A DNA stretch of 64,000 nucleotides from Eubacteriales bacterium (lineage in GTDB: Bacteria; Bacillota; Clostridia; Oscillospirales; CAG-382), in assembly GCA_028705495.1 (NCBI GenBank), contig JAQWDK010000002.1:62001-126000 (forward strand). Reading direction: 5' to 3'. A program made the translations under genes and the position numbers. The stretch's first letter is position 1. The number at the start of each line of letters is the position of its first letter. Below the pieces are notes generated by a model. The model was given only the letters and a program-made list of their open reading frames with translations, searched no databases and was not told where the DNA came from. Positions 59,493-64,000 of the stretch are shown piece by piece.

Positions 59493-61238
59493 ATGAAAAG
59501 ATTATTTTACATATGTTTAGTTGCTGTTCTTTTATTATCATCAGGGTGCACAAAAGGCAACACTAATATTACAAATGGTTCAGACTCTTTACGCGGTGCG
59601 GATTTTTTTGATTATGGTTGTAGTATTTATGACCTGGAACCATATTCCGTTTTACTCGAAGATAAAAAAGTATTAAACCCATACGAATTTATATTTGATC
59701 GTCAGATGCAGTTTACCGATGCTGCAATACCACAAACGAAGCCTTATAACTTTGAAAACGAAAGGCTGGAACTAAAATACTTATGCACAACTTTTAGTTA
59801 TAGCGAGATTAATTATGTTGTTGTTGACTATTATTCGAACGAGGACAAGAGTATTTTATTCGGATTTAGACGTGGAGATGATTTGCTTATGAATATAAAG
59901 CGTCTAAAAACGGATTACGAGCCCGACAGAAAGATCTACAAACTTCCCGAATTAGAGAAATTGATGGATAAATATATAAATAAACTGTCCGGGCAAAAGG
60001 GATATAAAAAAGAGGTAAATAGAACACCTTATAACTACGTGGGCGAGTATCTTGGAACTTATACATTAATGCATGGAGAATATGCCACACCTGAACAAAT
60101 TGTAGTTAATTTAAATTATTATGGTGATCTAATCGAATACCGCAGGTTTTCGGATTTTTATGGTGACTTTTCTGTAATAGATGAAAAAACGGTTGACTTC
60201 GCCCTTGTAGAAGAGAATACCAAGACTGTAATATCGCAATTAGATGCAAACAAAAATCACACAGTGGATAATTTTGAATTTATTGATAAACATCTCTTTT
60301 TTCTTGCGGATGGTACACTTTGCGTTGGTTATAGATTTATATATGAACAAGAAAACAATAACGGGGTAACAATGGTGCTTTCGGATGTAGCTTTTGCTAT
60401 TATCGGTAAGCTTGAAGATGGTGCTCCATATAGTAAAAGAGAAAATGTACTGGGATTAAGACCCGGCGATTTATATTTTGTGGGTGGAGGTATTTCTATT
60501 GAAATAGACTTAGAGAATCGTGGTAGTAGTTATTGGAAAAAAATGAATGGATTTTCTTCTTTCTACAATAACCCTAATAAAAAAGCAAAATCAATCGTTA
60601 TCGATGGGAATAAAATTGATTTAGAGTATGATATAACAGGAAAATTTATAGAGTTTGCGAATAATAAGCTCCTTACATGGGATTATTACAAAGGAGAAAT
60701 GCACGGTAAGAGTATGGCACCTTCGTTTTTTGGTGACAGTGATGAAATAAGCTTCTTTTATTGGCATTATGGAGATGGGAATCCAACAGCAGAAGAACTG
60801 CGTCTTAAAGCAATAGAATTAATAAAACAGCATGTAAATGTAGATGAGTACGATTATGAATATAATTCCGAAGAAAAACGCGTTACATACACAAAAAAAA
60901 TTGGTGATTTTTATACAGAAGCTGCAATTTACGCTCTCATTAGTACGGATAACAAATCAATCCAAGTCAGTTTAGGTTCGACCAGTAACACAACACCAAA
61001 TATTAAAGAACCTGAAATTGATATAGCCAACCTAACAGAAAGGATTGCCAAAAGGCTGAATGAAGGCAATAATCAAATTTCAAATGTAAAAATTGAAAAA
61101 ATGACCCTCAAGCAATTTTTTACAACGGTCTATGTCGACTGTGAGGTTTCATATAAAATCAACTCGCTCGACGATTCTATTGAAACCAATTATACAACTC
61201 GTCATTTCAATTATATAATAGGAGAAGTAGAAGATTAA
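59493..61238 (+). CDS. Large lipoprotein of unknown function (second of a related pair)
   Basis: 581 residues, lipobox LSSGC (Cys19), GGGTGATAC ribosome site. The first 300 residues repeat the plan of the upstream lipoprotein: a strand pair (INYVVVDYYSNEDKSILFGF), a helix (LEKLMDKYINKLSGQKGY) and a tyrosine-rich module with VVNLNYYGDLIEYRRFSD. The rest adds two more regions, including another helix-plus-strand unit (ELRLKAIELIKQHVNVDEYDYEYNSEEK) and a C-terminal beta-rich part. It looks built from repeated YcdB/PepSY-like units. The stop overlaps the AraC gene start (TAATG), so the lipoprotein and regulator are translationally coupled. The ligand or role is unknown. Confidence 0.7.
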   Translation: MKRLFYICLVAVLLLSSGCTKGNTNITNGSDSLRGADFFDYGCSIYDLEPYSVLLEDKKVLNPYEFIFDRQMQFTDAAIPQTKPYNFENERLELKYLCTTFSYSEINYVVVDYYSNEDKSILFGFRRGDDLLMNIKRLKTDYEPDRKIYKLPELEKLMDKYINKLSGQKGYKKEVNRTPYNYVGEYLGTYTLMHGEYATPEQIVVNLNYYGDLIEYRRFSDFYGDFSVIDEKTVDFALVEENTKTVISQLDANKNHTVDNFEFIDKHLFFLADGTLCVGYRFIYEQENNNGVTMVLSDVAFAIIGKLEDGAPYSKRENVLGLRPGDLYFVGGGISIEIDLENRGSSYWKKMNGFSSFYNNPNKKAKSIVIDGNKIDLEYDITGKFIEFANNKLLTWDYYKGEMHGKSMAPSFFGDSDEISFFYWHYGDGNPTAEELRLKAIELIKQHVNVDEYDYEYNSEEKRVTYTKKIGDFYTEAAIYALISTDNKSIQVSLGSTSNTTPNIKEPEIDIANLTERIAKRLNEGNNQISNVKIEKMTLKQFFTTVYVDCEVSYKINSLDDSIETNYTTRHFNYIIGEVED

Positions 61239-62086
61239 TGGTATATAGCCATAATTTAATTCGATTCAATAACAGTCTTGATGCAAGCGACAAGATGTTT
61301 TCGCTGGTTTTATTGAAGGTACAATCATTTACGATGGAGCTTAACGGAACACGTTGTTTTCTTGATGGGATGTATCTGCTGTGCCTTAAAAAAGACGATA
61401 CTATTAAAACAAAGAAAAATGACTATCAATTCAATCACCTTTGTTTCGCACCGAAATTTATAAATTTAAACCTTAACTTTGAACTTATTGCTTCAAAGGA
61501 ATACCCTGCGCTTTGTGAAAAACATCAATATCCTGACTTTCAGTTATTTTTAGAAAGAAGCGATGAATATCTCGGTATAATTCCTTTGTCAGAATCTGAA
61601 TTCGAGCTCTCAGCTGCTTGCTTTAATAAAATCGATGTACATATAAAAAACTGCTACACTGACGGCTTGTGGTCGTGCCGCTCAAGATCAGAGTTGTTTT
61701 CGCTATTGAATATTGCCAACACCGCTTTGAAAGGGGTTCAAAAAATAGAAACAGATGCACCATTTTTACTCCCCGAAGTCCTCGACGGTGATGAAAAAGC
61801 ATGTGCTGTATGTAGGCAAGTAATAAGATATATAAAAGAAAATCTCCAACGCCAAATTACAATACCTGAGCTTTGCAAAAAATTCTCAACGAATCGCACA
61901 ACCATGACTTCCACCTTTAAAGCCTTGACTGGGCAGACCCCTGTACAATATATATTGGCTGAAAGGCTAAAGCAAAGCCGCCTTGAACTTTTGTTTACTG
62001 AAATTCCGATAAACGAAGTTTCGAAAATGCACGGAATTCAAGACGAAAATTACTATATAAGAGCCTTTAAAAAAACAATATCATAA
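61238..62086 (+). CDS. AraC-family regulator, C-terminus truncated by a homopolymer frameshift
   Basis: 282 residues as encoded. The N-terminal 190 residues are an unassigned sensing domain with no clear cupin motif. The C-terminal AraC double helix-turn-helix begins RQVIRYIKENLQRQITIPEL, includes TGQTPVQYILAERLKQSRLELL, and stops at NYYIRAFKKTIS, short of the usual GxxPxxYR end. In another frame, directly after the A7 run (62069-62075), the DNA encodes QYHKTPLAFRKAG, then LIERINEHKFCDE and a stop at 62154-62156. That is the missing end. Six A instead of seven would give the full protein. It is coupled to the lipoprotein gene (TAATG). Confidence 0.8.
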   Translation: MVYSHNLIRFNNSLDASDKMFSLVLLKVQSFTMELNGTRCFLDGMYLLCLKKDDTIKTKKNDYQFNHLCFAPKFINLNLNFELIASKEYPALCEKHQYPDFQLFLERSDEYLGIIPLSESEFELSAACFNKIDVHIKNCYTDGLWSCRSRSELFSLLNIANTALKGVQKIETDAPFLLPEVLDGDEKACAVCRQVIRYIKENLQRQITIPELCKKFSTNRTTMTSTFKALTGQTPVQYILAERLKQSRLELLFTEIPINEVSKMHGIQDENYYIRAFKKTIS

Positions 62087-62184
62087 AACGCCTCTTGCAT
62101 TCCGCAAAGCTGGGTTGATAGAGCGGATTAACGAGCACAAATTTTGTGACGAATAATTTATGAAACGGTAGTAGTGAAATAAAA

Positions 62185-62213
62185 TTGACAAACACTCTTC
62201 TCTATGATATAAT
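62185..62213 (+). promoter_or_regulatory. Consensus sigma-A promoter of the DEAD-box helicase gene
   Basis: TTGACA (62185-62190), 17-base spacer, TATAAT (62208-62213). Predicted start about 62220, giving a leader of about 110 bases. Confidence 0.88.
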
Positions 62214-62243
62214 AAGAGTGTATTCAAAATAATTGCTTTGCTT

Positions 62244-62296
62244 CACATGTTTGCGAATCATTTTTATTTGATGATTTGCGGCATGTGCTTTTTTTT
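62244..62296 (+). terminator. Intrinsic terminator (attenuator candidate) in the helicase leader
   Basis: CACATG (62244-62249) pairs with CATGTG (62282-62287), and AATCA (62256-62260) with TGATT (62272-62276). An internal loop separates the two stems and an apical loop caps them, followed by C and eight T (62289-62296). It lies between the promoter and the helicase start at 62331. Confidence 0.68.
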
Positions 62297-62330
62297 CGAA
62301 CACAATTATAAATGTAAATATTGGAGAATT

Positions 62331-63575
62331 ATGCTGTTTAAAGAAATGAATTTAATAAGTCCGCTTTTAAAAGCTGTTGAAAAAGCTGGATATAGTGCCC
62401 CAACCCCCATACAGAAAGAAACAATACCCCATGTCCTAAACGGACGCGATATACTCGGTTGTGCTCAAACAGGAACCGGAAAAACAGCCGCATTTGCGCT
62501 GCCTATTTTGCAAAAGCTCGCAACATCAGGTGAAAACAAAAACAATAAACACGTGATCAGGGCGTTAATACTAACCCCTACAAGAGAACTGGCGATGCAG
62601 ATATACGAGAACTTTGTGATCTATGGCAAAAATCTACCTTTGCGTACAGCTGTTATATTCGGAGGTGTGAGCCAAAACCCGCAGGTTAAAGCTTTAACAA
62701 CCGGAATAGATATACTTGTCGCAACTCCGGGGCGTCTGAACGATTTAATTAATCAAGGATTTGTTAATCTAAGTTCCGTGGAAACTTTTGTTTTAGATGA
62801 AGCAGACCGTATGCTTGATATGGGATTTATAAGAGATGTAAAGAAAATAGTACCGCTCCTACCGTCAGATAAGCAAATGCTTCTGTTTTCCGCAACTATG
62901 CCTAGTGAGGTTGAAACACTCGCCCTTGATTTGCTGGCTGATCCTGTTACAGTTAAGGTAACACCTGTATCGAGTACAGTAGACAGAACAGAGCAGAGTG
63001 TGTATTTTGTAAGTAAATCCGATAAAACAACTCTTCTTTTAGACCTACTAAACAACAAAGGTATATCTACTGCGCTTGTGTTTACAAGGACAAAGTACGG
63101 GGCGGACCAAGTTTCACGGCTGATCGAAAAAAACGGTATTAAGACAATGGCGATTCACGGGAACAAGAGTCAGATTGCTCGTCAAGCTGCGCTGGATAAA
63201 TTTAAGGATGGTAGAATCAGTGTTCTTGTAGCTACTGATATTGCCGCAAGAGGGATTGATATATCGGGACTACCTTATGTTATCAACTACAATGTGCCGG
63301 AAGAAGCGGAGTCCTATGTTCACCGAATTGGAAGAACGGGACGCGCCGGTCTTGACGGAACAGCAATTACTTTTTGCTGCGAAGAGGAGTTAGGTAATTG
63401 GCGCAGTGTCGAAAAACTAATAGGTAAAAGCGTACCAGTCCAAACTTGTGAATGGAGCTTAACTGATATAAAAGAGGTTGCACCACCTTCCGCACCGATA
63501 CGTTACTATAAAATGCCACGCAAGAGCAGAAATAGAAATTCAGGCAGAGGCGGTCGCAATAGAAAATACGTTTAA
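62331..63575 (+). CDS. DEAD-box ATP-dependent RNA helicase
   Basis: 414 residues from the ATG at 62331 (TGGAG 4 bases upstream; the extended frame from 62238 would translate the leader hairpin). It has all helicase motifs: Q-motif with YSAPTPIQKETIP, I AQTGTGKTAAFALP, Ia PTRELAMQ, II VLDEADRMLDMG, III FSATMP, IV ALVFTRTKYGAD, V ATDIAARGIDI and VI YVHRIGRTGRAG. The tail is short and basic (KSRNRNSGRGGRNRKY), as in RhlE/CshA-type helicases. The likely role is ribosome assembly or RNA turnover, perhaps in the cold. The leader suggests transcription attenuation. Confidence 0.93.
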   Translation: MLFKEMNLISPLLKAVEKAGYSAPTPIQKETIPHVLNGRDILGCAQTGTGKTAAFALPILQKLATSGENKNNKHVIRALILTPTRELAMQIYENFVIYGKNLPLRTAVIFGGVSQNPQVKALTTGIDILVATPGRLNDLINQGFVNLSSVETFVLDEADRMLDMGFIRDVKKIVPLLPSDKQMLLFSATMPSEVETLALDLLADPVTVKVTPVSSTVDRTEQSVYFVSKSDKTTLLLDLLNNKGISTALVFTRTKYGADQVSRLIEKNGIKTMAIHGNKSQIARQAALDKFKDGRISVLVATDIAARGIDISGLPYVINYNVPEEAESYVHRIGRTGRAGLDGTAITFCCEEELGNWRSVEKLIGKSVPVQTCEWSLTDIKEVAPPSAPIRYYKMPRKSRNRNSGRGGRNRKYV

Positions 63576-63588
63576 CATATAAAAAGAT

Positions 63589-63622
63589 AGCCGAGACTCA
63601 CTTTTGAGACTCGGCTTTATTT
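63589..63622. terminator. Terminator between the helicase and the convergent end gene
   Basis: AGCCGAG (63589-63595) pairs with CTCGGCT (63610-63616), with CTCA/TGAG inside. TTTATTT follows on the plus strand and ATCTTTTTA on the minus strand, serving both convergent genes. Confidence 0.88.
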
Positions 63623-64000
63623 AGCTATTAGATATGGTTTTTTCGATATGTAGTTTATCTACATATTCGTAGAAGAATCTTTCTGTTTCGATTACTTTAG
63701 GGTATTTTGATTTTTTTGCTATTTGGTTGAAAATCTTGAGTGTTTTTGATGTAGCTTTTTCATCACGATTAATAAGAAGCTCAAAAGCATAACGCGCACG
63801 AAGTGCTGTAAAATCGTTTATTGATCTTTTCATCTGCTTTTCGAGTTTTCGATTCAAATAAACATTTATGAGTGCGGGTTTTGCTTCGCCAATAGCAACT
63901 AAATAGACAAGAATAAGACGAGCGGTGTTTTTATAGGAATCGACTGCCCTGCTTTCGGGTGAAATCAGTGTCTCGCAGAGCGATTTTGCTTCTTCGAAAT
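63621..64000 (-). CDS. C-terminal part of an unidentified protein, cut by the window end
   Basis: The frame stays open from its stop at 63621 to the edge of the window, about 126 codons with no interruption, so the TTG at 63857 need not be the start. The visible part is helical and basic. It includes ESRAVDSYKNTARLILVYLV, then KPALINVYLNRKLEKQM, RARYAFELLINRDEKATSK and KYPKVIETERFFYEYVDKL. No membrane segment or catalytic motif is recognised. Helical-repeat (TPR-like) character is possible. The gene's 5' end and product remain unknown. Confidence 0.6.
   Translation of the reverse strand, partial: FEEAKSLCETLISPESRAVDSYKNTARLILVYLVAIGEAKPALINVYLNRKLEKQMKRSINDFTALRARYAFELLINRDEKATSKTLKIFNQIAKKSKYPKVIETERFFYEYVDKLHIEKTISNS

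Overview
The window is chromosomal DNA from a moderately AT-rich, probably endospore-forming member of the Clostridia. Oscillospiraceae/Ruminococcaceae-type is my inference. Support comes from the yybS-gdpP-rplI-dnaB order, the rimP-nusA-ylxR-ylxQ-infB-rbfA-nrnA-truB operon, GAAAGG-type ribosome binding sites, sporulation genes (spoVT, a pdaA-like deacetylase, a Spo0A C-domain protein), a HrcA/CIRCE site, a LexA box of the Gram-positive type, and a membrane pyrophosphatase. I see no rRNA, CRISPR array, prophage or insertion sequence, and one tRNA. No database search was possible, so product names rest on recognised motifs and family architecture.

Layout. Positions 1-12.7 kb (minus strand) hold replication, c-di-AMP, topoisomerase and wall genes: dnaB, rplI, gdpP, a yybS-like gene, a divergent type IIA topoisomerase pair, a MraY/WecA-type transferase, trpS and a PLP aminotransferase. 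Positions 12.8-17.1 kb are a small accessory block: creatininase-family amidase, sugar-type solute-binding lipoprotein, membrane-anchored GHL10-type glycosidase, and the decayed scrap of a second solute-binding gene. Positions 17.1-23.5 kb hold asnB, hemW, clpX, clpP and tig. On the plus strand, 23.8-26.9 kb has the stand-alone Spo0A C-domain protein, a GNAT acetyltransferase, cca and a YgjP-type metallopeptidase. Then dusB and rpmE (minus), a three-gene ABC importer with an overlooked coupled leader ORF (plus), htpG, a small membrane protein, prfB, hsp20 with a CIRCE operator and an NlpC/P60 hydrolase (minus). Positions 35.9-41.9 kb carry pdaA, a large GT-C-like membrane protein, a beta-lactamase-fold serine hydrolase, a mini P-loop protein and pgi. 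Positions 41.9-49.2 kb are the nusA/infB operon read on the minus strand. Positions 49.5-57.1 kb hold a LexA-boxed Y-family polymerase, spoVT, hppA, aspartate kinase and a surface-anchored alpha/alpha-barrel protein. After tRNA-Ser(GGA) and a duplicated terminator come a YczE-like membrane protein, two related lipoproteins translationally coupled to an AraC-type regulator, a DEAD-box helicase with an attenuator-like leader, and a gene cut off by the window end.

Most unusual signals: (1) the AraC regulator is truncated by a single-base change in a seven-A run, and its normal C-terminus lies intact in another frame; (2) an intrinsic terminator sits between a consensus promoter and the DEAD-box helicase start; (3) a receiver-less Spo0A DNA-binding domain has its own promoter and terminator; (4) a 38-codon leader ORF precedes the ABC importer, and its coding end (RFAAEWRLI) recurs downstream of prfB with synonymous changes; (5) hairpins lie exactly between the Shine-Dalgarno and the start codon of clpX and prfB; (6) remnants of a deleted paralogous solute-binding gene lie upstream of the glycosidase.

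Several starts were moved inward from the longest open frame because the first ATG lies inside the extended Shine-Dalgarno (AGAAAGGATGGT-like) or because a consensus promoter lies inside the longest frame (GNAT and YczE genes). Such choices are stated in each entry.
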